Shown: positions 9,476 through 21,106 of the stretch, one piece after another
Numbering within the stretch: the stretch's first letter is position 1
How the letters are laid out: the number at the start of each line of letters is the position of its first letter
Origin: Gordius sp. MW1
Taxonomy: Eukaryota; Nematomorpha; Gordioida; Gordea; Gordiidae
DNA: 64,000 nt
Reading direction: 5' to 3'
Assembly (NCBI GenBank): GCA_964036665.1
Contig: OZ038528.1
Location: 4,966,501 to 5,030,500 of the forward strand
Position numbers and translations under genes: made by a program
The notes under the pieces: model-generated
The model's input: the letters and a program-made list of their open reading frames with translations, nothing else
Told to the model about the DNA's origin: nothing
Database searches by the model: none

Positions 9476-12230
9476 ATGCGCCTTAAGAAAACATCTATTG
9501 GACGTAAAACACGAAATACGGATCGAGTGCGCCGATTGTGTGCTCTTGAGCTTGAAAATGAACTACAACAGTCTGCAACTCTGCCTCAGCCACCTTCACG
9601 TGCTCAGCCATTACCCGCAGGCAACCGCCTAGCATTTTCTTACCCATCTAATATTGAAAGTTTACGTCGCCATGTTCTCATTGGTACTATGTCTATTGTA
9701 TGTCCTCATTGCAATGCCTTGAAATTTGCTGGATGTGTTGCGCAGCCGGGTTAAACTGCCTCACCTTGCAGAACCGCCTGAGCCATTAAAAACATTGCTG
9801 GCTGGTTATACCACTCATTCTAAACATTTTCTATCTAACAACAGGAAATACAACTCCTGTTTTGAAATGACGTCGTTTGGCGCTGATGTTTTAACCACAC
9901 AATTCATGCCTACATTCAAGGTAAAAGGTCAAATTTATCATAAAGCCGGCTCCCTCCTTCCATTGCCAGAAGGGCAACATAAGTTCCTACAACTATATTT
10001 TATCGGAGATGATGAGATAGAATTAGGTGCACGCCTCGACATTTTTAGCGGTTTAAAAAGATCCATCGTTTCACAACTTCAGTTCCTGCTTCATGCTAAT
10101 AATAATTTAGTGCGTTTATTCAAAACTGCACTGGACATAATGCCTTCAGATACCCACAAAATAGTCATTCATGCTGACAAAACTCCTCCGGGAGAACATG
10201 GGAGAAGATTTAATGCCCCAACTATACATGAAGTCGCCATTGTTATAGTTGGGGATCAATTTCAACCTAGAGACATTGTGCTTCATAGGAGAAACAATGC
10301 TTTGACAAAAATTTCTGATACTCATCGCTGCTATGACCCCCTACAATATCCAATTATATTTTGGGATGGTGCTGACGGATATCACTTTAAAGTTAAGATG
10401 ATAAATCCAATCAATGGCGAACCTACAAACTCAAAATGCAGCGCTATGAACTATTATTCATACAGAATAATGATTCGAGCGGACGGGGACAATTTTATTT
10501 TAAAATGCCGGCAATTATTCCACAATACATCGTGGATATGTATGCCAAAATTTCAATCGGAGCGTTTGCTATACATCCGCTTAAATCAGACTAAACTTCG
10601 CTCAGAAGAATATATCCATTTGCGAGATGCTCTTCGTAACGACTCTAATACCATTAACGTTGGGAGATTAACCATTTTGCCTTCATCTTATACAGGAAGT
10701 CCACGCCATATGCATGAATACGCTCAAGATTCAATTGCGTATGTTCTTAAATACGGTCGTCCGGACCTATTTATAACTTTTACATGCAACCCAGCGTGGG
10801 ACGACATAAAAGACCTTTTGTTTCCTGGTCAATTACCTCTCGATAGTCATGACATTACCGCCCGTGTTTTCCTGCAAAAACTTAAATCAATGATTAATCT
10901 CATTGTTAAGCATGAGGTATTTGGGTCTGTGCGTTGCTGGATGTATTCAGTCGAATGGCAAAAGAGAGGTTTGCCTCATGCCCATATACTCATATGGCTA
11001 TATAGCAAGATTACGTCAAACCAAATCGACGCTTTAATATCTGCTGAAATTCCCGACCCCAACTTAGATAACGATTTGTACCAAATTGTTACAAAAAATA
11101 TGATACACGGCCCTTGCGGAACACTTAATCCAAGATCGCCATGCATGATAGACGGCAAATGCTCAAAGCGATATCCTCAAAGCTTAGTATGCAATACAAT
11201 TACCGGTAACGATGGATACCCTTTGTACAAAAGAAGATCAATAGAAGATGGTGGTAACGTAGCAACCATCCCCATACGCAATGCAACGGTCGAGGTGGAC
11301 AACCGATGGGTTGTTCCATATAGTCCTCTGCTCTTAAATTTATACAAAGCTCACATCAACGTTGAGTATTGTAACTCCGTTAAATCCATCAAATATATTT
11401 GTAAATATGTAAACAAAGGTAGTGATATGGCAGTTTTCACTGTTCAACCAGATAGCGTAGCCCAATTAGGGAACCTTCACACCGATGAAATCGCACAGTA
11501 TCAGGCTGGAAGATACAGCAGTAATGAAGCTGTGTGGCGTATTATATCCCTCCCCATACATGACCGTAGTCCTGCTGTGGTTCACTTAGCCGTGCATCTA
11601 GAAAATGGGCAGCGAGTTTATTTTACAAATGCTAATGTCCAACAAATCGCCTTAAACCCCCCCCCCCCCCCGACACAACGCTCACAGCTTTCTTCAAGCT
11701 ATGCAAACATGATGTTTTTGCGCAGACGCTGCTCTATTCAGAGGTACCTACCTACTACACATGGAATTCGCGTAGCAGATCGTTTTGCCGTCGCAAACGT
11801 GGAAAGCGTGTCGATGGACACCCTGACATATTCGAAGATGATGCGATAGGCCGACTATACACTATCCATCCCAATCAAGATGAATGTTTCTTTCTTCGCA
11901 TGCTTTTAATTAATGTACGTGGTCCTACATGTTTCCAAGAATTAAAAGTGGTCGACGGTGTTGTACATCCCACTTTCCGCAGTGCATGCCAAGCTATGCA
12001 TCTATTAGAACACGATAATCATTGGGATAAATGCATGAGTGAAGCGTGTCATACTACAAATCCAAAACAAATCCGTGCATTATTTGCGATTATATTGACT
12101 TCATGCTCTCCGTCAAATCCTAAATCTTTATGGGATAAATATAAAGCACACATGGCAGAAGATATTATTCATCGGAATAGTACTTCACATCTATCATTAA
12201 CATGCCTCAAATGTCACATTATAATCAAAC
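9476..12230 (+). pseudogene. Helitron Rep/helicase protein, N-terminal and Rep half
   Basis: Rolling-circle replication initiator of the Helitron. The frame opens around 9476 (RRLCALELENELQ ... CPHCNALKF) and passes into another frame near 9730-9760 (KVKLPHLAEPPEPL expected; a few bases lost there). The frame 9726-11849 contains the Helitron_like_N domain with HEYAQDSIAYVLKYGRPDLF and FTCNPAW, the HUH nickase motif in KRGLPHAHILIWL (about residue 415 of that frame), and the paired-tyrosine motif SIKYICKYVNKGSD (about residue 555). A run of 15 C at 11657-11671 shifts the frame; afterwards DTTLTAFFKLCKHDVFAQTL and LYTIHPNQDECFFLRMLL resume and continue to about 12225, where the LTR element interrupts. 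The active-site residues survive, but at least two frame breaks make it a pseudogene as assembled. Confidence 0.85.
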
Positions 12231-12708
12231 TATCGTATCCGGAGATACGAGGATATCTTCCCCCCCCCCTGTTCTTTTATAAAAAGAAACGCCGCCGCTC
12301 ACTATACGTGGTACGTATGTTACTCTTTCCCCCATGCCCCCTGACACAAAAGGTTAATTGATTGTAACATCTGTGTACTGAATATATACATAGAACTTTA
12401 TTCCTTTACATTTAATTTCTAGTACGCGTATGTTATCCCCCCCCCGACGCGCTTATACGTATTTGTTATTTCTATCAATACGCATCATTGATTTTTACAT
12501 ACTCGAGAGTTGCGTGATTTTATTCATTAATTAATTTATTCTTGGAGTTGGAGATGAATAAATAAATTAGAGACGATATGCAGTAGAATTATCCCATACG
12601 ATTACCGGGGAAAACCTTTCCCCGGCCCAATATATTCCCTGATCCTAAATAACCTATCCCCCTTTCTTAAATTATCCCAATAGATTCTTTTTTAAAGATA
12701 TGAAAATG
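12231..12708. repeat. Left long terminal repeat
   Basis: The first ~317 bp are nearly identical to 13438-13757; the last ~160 bp are recognisably homologous but much more diverged (shared islands CCAATAT, CCCCCTT, TTTTTAAAGATATGAAA). It starts with an imperfect palindrome TCGTATCCGGAGATACGA. Confidence 0.7.
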
Positions 12709-13437
12709 GTGTCCAGAAGATAAAAAAAATCCCACCCTCGTATATTCCTATTCATCATACCCCAAAATCGCATCCTGCACAAATATAAATTTCCTCAAGG
12801 TAAAGAAAACAGGATTGAAAGTGGTTGAGAAGTTATTCGAAACAAATCACCCCTACCCAATGCATGAATTATCGACTAATTGCTTCAACTTATTGAAAAC
12901 TGGATCGTACTTGGAAAATTCAGGTCGGGTCTGAGACATCCATAATTGTTAAGGCAGCAGGAGTCTCCTTAATTTTCAGATGAGGGCAAGAGTTCCTCAT
13001 GTATGGAGGTAAAGGCATATTAAAATGCTGAGAATTCCTCATTTTAGATGGATTTCAGAACGACAATAACAGAATTATCCAATAAAAAGAAATTCATAGA
13101 GCCGGGATTCAGTTACCTATAGAGCGGGGAAGAAAATTATTATTGGATTATTCCAGGAGTATTCCCACAAGCCATAGATGAGGTATTTATAATTACATCC
13201 CGTTGGCCATGAATACTTAATTTTTCAAAAGAAAAGACCACGTGATTGCTTTGAAGGATACACATGTCGTATATAATAATTTTTGGATAGTTAGTATAAT
13301 ATTTTTGATATTGTTACTATTAATATCATGTAAACCCATAATTAGAACGTTGTTGATAAAAACCATCCGATTGCATGATATCAATTATTCTTTTATCCAC
13401 CCCTGGTCCTAATTTTTTTTTTGGAAAAACCGCAAGG

Positions 13438-13932
13438 TATCGTATCCGGAGATACGAGGATATCTTCCCCCCCCCCTGTTCTTTTATAAAAAGAAACGCC
13501 GCCGCTCACTATACGTGGTACGTATGTTACTCTTTCCCCCATGCCCCCTGACACAAAAGGTTAATTGATTGTAACATCTGTGTACTGAATATATACATAG
13601 AACTTTATTCCTTTACATTTAATTTCTAGTACGCGTATGTTATCCCCCCCCCCCCGACGCGGTTATACGTATTTGTTATTTCTATCAATACGCATCATTG
13701 ATTTTTACATACTCGAGAGTTGCGTGATTTTATTCATTAATAAATTAATTCTTGGAGATAAATAAAATACATAAAGGACCTAAAGAAAGAATTAAATGGT
13801 GAGTCCCCCTTTTGGGGGGGACAAGGTTTACACTTTAGGGACCAATATTTCCCCCAATTCAAGCAATGATAATTCCCCCTTCCTTCAAATCATTTTTATT
13901 CATATCTTATATTCCTTTTTAAAGATATGAAA
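13438..13932. repeat. Right long terminal repeat
   Basis: Partner of 12231-12708. It is followed directly by the CAAAC target duplication and the resumed Helitron helicase frame. Confidence 0.7.
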
Positions 13933-15467
13933 CAAACTTTAATTATTCTTGAAGATTTATGCTTACAAATCGGGAATAAAGTTTTAATACAATTGGGGAT
14001 GCCTGCGCCTAATCGCTCTTCTGCCGCTCCATTACATGCCGAATTCTACCGTGAACTTAATTATAACCAAGAAGATCTTTTGTTTTATGTGCGCTCTAAT
14101 GTTCCAAGGCTAACACTCCAACAAAAAGCCAATTATGATACAATATTATTAGCTGTTAATAAAGGTTCTGGAGATATTTTTTCTTAGATGCTCCTGGCGG
14201 AACTGGTAAAACATTTTTACTGACTTTACTTCTTGCAACTGTTCGATCCCAAAATGAAATAGCTGTGGCTCTTGCATCTTCCGGAATAGCTGCGACGTTG
14301 CCTGGTGGTAAAACTGCTCATTCAGCATTAAAATTGCCTTTAAACATTCATTATAGCGAAACTCCCATGTGCAACATTTCCCGAGCATCTGGAATTGGTA
14401 AAGTATTAGAAAGGTGCAAACTTATCGTTTGGGATGAATGCACAATGGCCCATAAAAAATCGCTCGAAGCTCTAGATCGTTCTTTGCAAGATTTGCGGCG
14501 AGATTCCAGACCGTTTGGTGGCGCATTTTTATTGCTTGCAGGAGATTTCAGGCAAACTTTACCAGTGCTTCCTCGATCAACCCCTGCTGATGAGCTCAAT
14601 GCTTGCCTAAAATATTCTATTTTGTGGCCTTATGTCAAAACCTTAAATTTAACTACTAATATGCGTGTAATGTTACAAAATGAGCAAGCATGTGAGTTAT
14701 TCTCCCATCAATTGCTAGAAATTGGAAACGGAACCGTGCCCGTCGATATAAACACAGGACGGATATCATTTCCTACCAACTTCTGCCATTTTGTGTCGTC
14801 CAAAACAGCTTTGGTAGAAAAAGTTTTTCCAAATATTAACACCCATTATCAGGATCGAATATGGCTCCGTCAACGGGCTATTCTTGCCCCAAAGAATAAA
14901 GACGTCCAAGAACTTAACAATCTCATTTTGTCTACAATTGACGGCACTCCAGTTACCTACAAATCGGTTGACACTGTTGTTACTGCTGATGACGCTGTTA
15001 ATTATCCGCTCGAATTTTTAAATTCGCTAGATCTCCCAGGCATACCACCACACGTTTTGCATTTGAAAATTGGCGTGCCGATTATGATGTTGCGGAATGT
15101 TAATCAGCCAAAACTTTGCAACGGTACACGTCGCTATTAAACGCTTAATGTGCAACGTTGTTGAGGCCACGATTTTGACTGGACCTTTCACTGGAGAAGA
15201 TGTCCTCATACCACGGATCCCTTTGATTCCAACAGATTTACCATTTGAATTCAAAAGATTGCAATTTCCTTTTAAACTCGCATTTGCTATTACCATTAAC
15301 AAAGCTCAAGCCAGTCTCTAGAAATTTGTGGTATAGATTTAGAAACAGATTGTTTTTCACATGGACAATTATATGTTGCATGTTCGCGCCTCGGCAATCC
15401 ACAAAATTTGCATATCTACACAGATAATAACATGACCAAAAATATTGTCTATCCCCAAGCATTATAG
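13933..15467 (+). pseudogene. Helitron Rep/helicase protein, Pif1-like helicase half
   Basis: Superfamily 1 (Pif1-type) DNA helicase domain of Helitron 1, continuing the protein interrupted by the LTR element. It begins TLIILEDLCLQIGNKVLIQL. A one-base shift in a T run near 14180 separates it from LDAPGGTGKTFLL (Walker A, ~14190-14225). Then come ALASSGIAATLPGGKTAHSA (motif Ia), LIVWDECTMAHK (Walker B), LLAGDFRQTLPVLP (motif III) and TTNMRV (motif IV region). A frame change at ~15130 leads to PRIPLIPTDLPFEFKRLQFP and LAFAITINKAQ, and another at ~15310 to LYVACSRLGNPQNLHIYTDN (motif VI), ending at TAG 15465-15467. All helicase motifs survive; three single-base breaks inactivate it as read. Confidence 0.87.
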
Positions 15468-15706
15468 CAATTTCTTCCTTTCTAAGGAAGAAGTTAAGCT
15501 GCGAAGCATCTCTTACCCGAACCTACAACCCTCTTTATAACGCCTCACTACTTTTCTGCATGAATAATTAAAGTTAGTATTATTTCTATTTATCCACTCA
15601 TAACTTTTAGCAATTACCATTAAAGCCCATTGATTTTACTCGCCTATAATCACCTTTTAAATTCTATAATTTTATATTTCTTTTAGCATTTCTCCTCTTT
15701 TTATTA

Positions 15707-15845
15707 GATTTTGACTGGACCTTTCACTGGAGAAGATGTCCTCATACCACGGATCCTGCCGTTTTTTTGTGCGCTAATAACTTTTGAAGTTCTCAACCGA
15801 TTGCCACCAAATTTGGCCAGATTATTGCCTTAGCATTGTAGATGT
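15707..15845 (+). repeat. Filler copied from two other parts of the same Helitron
   Basis: Bases 15707-15756 are identical to helicase-coding bases 15171-15220. They are fused directly to 15757-15845, which match the Helitron 5' subterminal segment 7639-7728 (CGCTAATAACTTTT, CAACCGATTGCCACCAAATT) in the same orientation. The fusion lies between the helicase stop codon and the 3' hairpin. Confidence 0.85.
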
Positions 15846-16000
15846 ATTAATAAATATTTTATATCGCTCTTCAATAAATATTATGGATATTTATTTGCAT
15901 TAGCATTAGGACCTTTCACATTATAAATTATTTCATATATGACCTTATTTTAGATAAGTCTTATTAATAGGTTATACTTATTTAACCACTTAAGGACTGA

Positions 16001-16031
16001 GCCAAAGCAACGCTTGGCCGGGCACAGCTAG
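16001..16031 (+). other. Helitron 3' terminal hairpin and CTAG end
   Basis: GCCAAAGCAACGCTTGGC (16001-16018) folds into a hairpin and is followed by CGGGCACAG and CTAG at 16028-16031. In Helitrons this structure marks the termination point of rolling-circle transfer. Confidence 0.85.
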
Positions 16032-16033
16032 TA

Positions 16034-16331
16034 GACTAATAAAACCATAGACTGCCGAACAGCTGATAATTTTACAGCAACTATTGCAATCGCCATTTTG
16101 TGGGAAATTGTCACCACACAATAGAATTCAGCAAAATTTATTGTTCCAATTTACTTATTTTTTTTAATTTATGAATTAAGCTATTAGTCTTATTTATTTT
16201 TTCAATATTATATCGTGGAGAAGTTTAAATATACCTGGTTGAGTTTTTCCAACAAAATGGCAGCTATTTTGGTGTCTAAATGATTTCATTAGTAAAAAAC
16301 AGGTGTTCGGCAGTCTATGGTTTTATTAGCC
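16034..16331. mobile_element. MITE with TA target site duplication (Tc1/mariner-like)
   Basis: The left end CTAATAAAACCATAGACTGC continues CGAACA and is matched by its reverse complement at 16296-16329; 26 bp of the inverted repeat are perfect, with one mismatch just outside. TA dinucleotides flank it at 16032-16033 and 16332-16333. The 298-bp element has no coding frame. The left TA touches the Helitron CTAG end, so the two elements are back to back. Confidence 0.75.
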
Positions 16332-16333
16332 TA

Positions 16334-19300
16334 TGTCTCCACCTAATTTGATATTTGAGTTCAATGAATTTGTTAGTACTTACTAAAGAAGCACACAAAA
16401 ATAATTGGTTTTTTAAATAAATTGAATATTTGACAATAGTAATTTAATTCCTGGAACGGTGTACCTATTTTGATAAAAATTAACTGAAATATATACTTTC
16501 AAAATGAGGAGGCAGGAACTGGAACTAATTTTAAGGCAAAGAAACGGTACACGAGTTTCTTTTCGCAACATGTTTTTACTTATGTTTGGATTCCCTGCAA
16601 ATTTAGCCATTGAATATGAATGGCGGCGTCTAATTTTAGTTAAGCCAAAGAGTCTTTTTAATTGTAATATCAAATATCATTAATAAACGTTAGCAGATAA
16701 ATAAGCATTTTATTTTTATTATTTATTAAATTCCACTGGTCTATATGTCGCACTTAATTTAAAATAGCAGTCTAATCATGACTTTAGTTTATTATAGAGA
16801 TTTTAAACATGTATTGATTAAAGACTTGTTAAATTCTATCATGGAAATCTTATTCACAAATGCCCTATCTTTTTTACTTTTATATTATAACTATTAACTA
16901 ATAAAAACACACTATGATAGCTTCTAATCCACATGCGCGAATGAGGGCAGATTTTAAACACCCAAAGGGATTAAAATTATATCGAGATTATTTCCGGTCT
17001 CAAATGAAATTATAGATATACTATTGCGGGCAAAAGTAATATCAACGCTATTTAATCTTTACGAGGACATCTAATAAAGTTTTGTATTGTTTTAAATATT
17101 TTTTCTCGATATATTAAATAAAAGAGTTAAATATTTATGTTAATTTCTTTCCCCCTCCCCCATTGATGAAATCCTAAGTCGACGATTGATTCATTAAACT
17201 TATTTTGCACTAAAATTATTTACAGAGCCGTAATATAGCCTTTTACATGTTTTCGTCGTTATGTTGCAATACAATTTGTATTATTCAAGATAAAATTTAA
17301 TTATTATTAGGGTAGGGAAGGTCTAAACAAAACATAGTATTAATGGTACGCGTTAAAACGAACTTAAAAATTTCCTCGAAAAAACAGTTAACCTTTAAGT
17401 TCGACAAACAACTATAGAGAAAAACATTGGCAGTTTACCACGTTTTCACCCTAGGGAAATTTAAGGTTCGGCCTCGGCCTTAGGGTAAAGAGCTAGTCAA
17501 GCCACTGGCAAATACATTAATTTATCGCCTGTGTTAAATGAGGAAGATGAAGGATTACCCTTTTATACTATCCCATTATAAAGATAGTATTTCAAACGAA
17601 ATATTGTTATAGATATATATATCAATACACTTAATTTTAAGGGAAACAAAATTATTATCCTAACTAAATAATTAACCTATATTGTTGTATAAAATTTATG
17701 GATTCAATATAAGGAGAATCAAATATTTAATTTGAAAACCTTTTTTCGTTAATGTTTATATGAAAACTATATTTTAATTATTCCACCCTAATATATAACC
17801 GGTTAACATATTTGAGGCGGAGAAACATTTAACAAATGTATATAGTTAACGGGAAAAAGGAAGTACAATAAACACGTCGCGAAATTTGATTGGTCTTGCC
17901 ACGTTTTGTTGTTGTTTATCTAATTGTTAATTTATAGAATATATAACCAAGTCCACCATATTTAATTATTCACATAACTTTTTACAAAACCTTGTTCTCT
18001 TCTTTTCCTTATTTCAATGGCAAATTTCTCTTTACGACTTATGATGGCTTGCCTGTGCGTGGGAACGTTATGAGATATAAAAATCTTTTTTATTTGTAAT
18101 AATTGCCACTTTATCATTTAAAAATTGTAGGGTCTCAATATGTAAGTTTACACAAGTCAATTTATACCTCACTTTTAATTTTACATCATAAATCTATAAT
18201 TTTATTTTATTTTACAGCTCCCTTGTGGGTAAATTTTATTTTCCAAATGCATTATTTCTAATATTTTCTTAAAGTCGTTGATAGAGAACATTGATTTACA
18301 AAAATCTTTAATATTTTATTGTTATAGTATCACATATCGCAAATACGCAACTCATTTAAAAAAAATTTGAGCTAAACCCATCAAAGCCTGATCTTTACAA
18401 AAATTATGAAATTAATAAGTGGATATGTAGATTTAAGGAAATAAAATCGAGAGTTTATCTTAAATTGTATGTGCATAAAAGTGCACTATATTTTCTTGTG
18501 CAAGATCTAGCAAATTTACAAGATTTATAAATATTCAATTTTTTCATATTCTAGATTAAATCAATTTTTCAATTCAAGTTATTCCCCTTGGATTGAAATG
18601 TCATCTATAGCCCGAGGTAAATGAAATTATCTATATATATAATTAGGAGACATAGTTAACACTTTTATTTTGTGGTATAAAGGTCAAGTTAGAGGTTTTA
18701 AAAATTATGTTTTTGAAATAATAGAGTGACTAATTTAATCAGAGGGACCTGTTGGATTTTGAGGATAAAATAATTTGCAATTGTGTGTATTTAAAAACTA
18801 CACAGAGTATTATTAAATAATTTTAAAATGTTGTATATAGTTATAGACTTAACTCAACAAGGTAAGCTATTACATTTATTTATCATATGCCAAGATGCCA
18901 AGTATTTTTTGTGGTAAGTCCGACTAAATTTACAAATGGCGACATTATCATTTAAGAATTGATGAATACAATATCGACTTTTAAAATTAGCGTTCAATTG
19001 TAGTTAAATCCTTTTATGAGGATTGCATTAATATATATTTACATTCGCTATTACAGATGAAGGAACTACAAATAAGCGTAAGAAATTAATCCTTTATAGA
19101 TCAAAAATTACGCTTCAATTTTTGTTTGTATTTTTAGTCACAAGTAATAAATATATAAAAAATATAAATTTATTTTAAAAAAACTTGGTCTATAAACAAT
19201 CTGAAATTTTATACATTTCTAACCTTGAATATATTTTATCTAGGCAAACAATGTAAGAAAGTCACTATTATATTATTTTATATAAATATAATAGTGTTTA

Positions 19301-21106
19301 AAAGTAAAAATTATATAATAATCAATTTTTCTTGTTTAAAAATGTCCATAAAATATTTTAATTGGAATTATTTAAAATGTTACATCGTTACATTTTTTAA
19401 TAAGTCATACATTATACTAAAACTCAATATAATTTTCGAAAAGTGCTTCTAATTAAGTAAATCCATGGGGGTAGCAAATTTTAATTAGGGGAGAGGGCAA
19501 AAATTTTAGTAATTTTTTGTAATATAATCAATTTATTAAAACAGATTTAGGTGTATAGAAAATTTAACCCTTATCTTTCTAAGCTCCCCAAAAATTTTTG
19601 ACTTTAACTTTATGACAACTCGGAGATCTTAATAAATCTAGCAAATCCGAACAAAATACTATGCTAAAATTGATATTACAAAATCAAATTCAAAGCTTCT
19701 TGGGCACTAATTGTTGAGATTCTTTAAACTTTAAAAGAAGCTGTAAATATTAGTTTCGTTTTATTTACTATAGTTAATTCAAATTGCCACTATGATCGTG
19801 ATTATCGCATTATATGTCTCATGATGACTGGAGATGTGGTAATATATTAAACTGAAATATCTTTGCAAAGGCTGCTTTCCGGTTTTACTTTCAAAATAAT
19901 TTAAACACTTTAGCTAATGTAATGTTATCAAAATTATTATATATTACCAGATTACAAATGAGAGTAGGTTATATTTGGTTGGCAACAATGAGATTTGCAT
20001 CTTATCCAAAGGGTCAAGTCAACAACATATTGCAAATCATGACAAACCTATTTATGCTATAGTTAGCCCGTCAAATCGATTTTTATAATTGATTAATTAC
20101 ACCTCCCGCCGAGCTATCGCGATCTTGATATTCTTTATTTTTGACAAACTTATGTTCAAACTTTTAATCCTGATAATAATACAATCATTATTTTAATGGT
20201 ATATCCCTTTGATTGATACATCTAGATATATTTTGTTATAAGCTCATCGAGATAATGCAGTTTGAGATAGATATTGGCATGGCATTAATATATTTTAAAG
20301 TCTTTCCTATTAAATAATAATTTTTTACTTTTATCTGAACTATAGATTTATAAAAAATGATAAGATTGTTTAAAAGTGCAAAGACGTGAGGAAAATGGTA
20401 AAACTTGCAAATAAAGGATGCTATGCAGTCTTAGTTGATTCCCAATATTATACAATTAATATATTCAGATTTACGTTTGTTTTAAAATTAAATTATTAGA
20501 ATTCCGATTAAGTGTAAAATATCGAAGTTAGAATTGGATCAAAGCGTCTAAAGTCAAAAGCCTATAAATCAAGATCCCATCAACTGAACACTTTATTTTG
20601 CTGCGAAATTAAATACTATTTTAAGAGAACAAAATTTAGAGGTAATAAATAAAAAATCTGAGCATGTTTTAATGCTATATTAATATTCAGCGCTCAATGC
20701 ACCGAAATGTAATTATATTTAACCTTCATAATGATTTTATGCTTATTTAAAACCAAAGATTGTCTTGAAGAAATTTTTTCTTTAAATTTATCTGGTGCTG
20801 CTTTACAAATTTAAAAGTTTGTAAACTTAATACGATAATAGTGTATGTTTTAAAAACATGATCCACCGACAGACTTCCCTTTTAATTAAAAGTCAGTTAT
20901 TGTGAATTTTGAAATCTTACGAGCTCTATAATAAAGTAGAAAAAAGTGTATTAAAGGTTACTTTTATTAGCTATATTTTGAAATATAAAACAATATCCAA
21001 AACTTATTCTGCGAGACGTGAGGAGGAAGAAATCTATTAAAACTTAATTTAATATTTTTTTCAAACGAAAAATTTTACATCTAAAATTATTCATAGTAAA
21101 TAAATA
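16334..21106. other. AT-rich intergenic stretch, no firm gene
   Basis: Mostly A+T with no transposon protein recognised. One locally ordered segment is 17885-18073: a reversed CCAAT box (GATTGG, 17887), a TATA-like TATATAACC (about 17938-17946), and an ATG at 18017 opening an 18-codon frame with a hydrophobic, signal-like start (MANFSLRLMMACLCVGTL). Possible short exons with AG/GT borders follow at about 18222, 18556-18615, 18845-18870 and 18890-18915. AT-rich DNA produces such borders by chance, so this is only a hint. An open frame at 16501-16680 (plus strand, RVSFRNMFLLMFGFPANLAI) is not recognised. Confidence 0.3.

Larger units (their letters stand above)
12231..13932. mobile_element. Short non-autonomous LTR retrotransposon (TRIM-like) nested in the Helitron
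   Basis: Two direct repeats, 12231-~12708 and 13438-13932, both start TATCGTATCCGGAGATACGA and end TTTTTTAAAGATATGAAA or CTTTTTAAAGATATGAAA. The whole unit is flanked by the 5-bp duplication CAAAC (12226-12230 and 13933-13937). Just inside the left repeat is TGGTGTCCAGAAG, which begins with TGG as tRNA primer-binding sites do. A TATA-like CTTTTATAAAAAG lies about 45 bp into each repeat. The ~730-bp interior has no coding frame, hence the TRIM reading. The repeats lack the canonical TG..CA ends. Removing the unit and one CAAAC rejoins Helitron codons (MSHYNQ|TLIILEDLC), which confirms the boundaries. Confidence 0.75.
7616..16031 (+). mobile_element. Helitron 1, both termini present, carrying a nested LTR element
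   Basis: The 5' end is TCTTCTATATATA preceded by A (7615); the 3' end is a GC-rich hairpin (16001-16018) followed after 9 bases by CTAG (16028-16031) and then T. That is the Helitron signature: TC start, hairpin, CTRR end, insertion between A and T, no target duplication. Inside are a tandem array (8091-9168), the Rep half (9476-12230), a nested LTR element (12231-13932), the helicase half (13933-15467) and a filler segment (15707-15845). The same 5' end is found inverted at 62354, confirming it as a family terminus. Multiple frameshifts make this copy non-autonomous now. Confidence 0.88.

Noticed and set aside
16413..16673. Minus-strand 86-codon frame and its plus-strand counterpart
   Set aside because: Neither strand shows a recognisable domain; left as unassigned.
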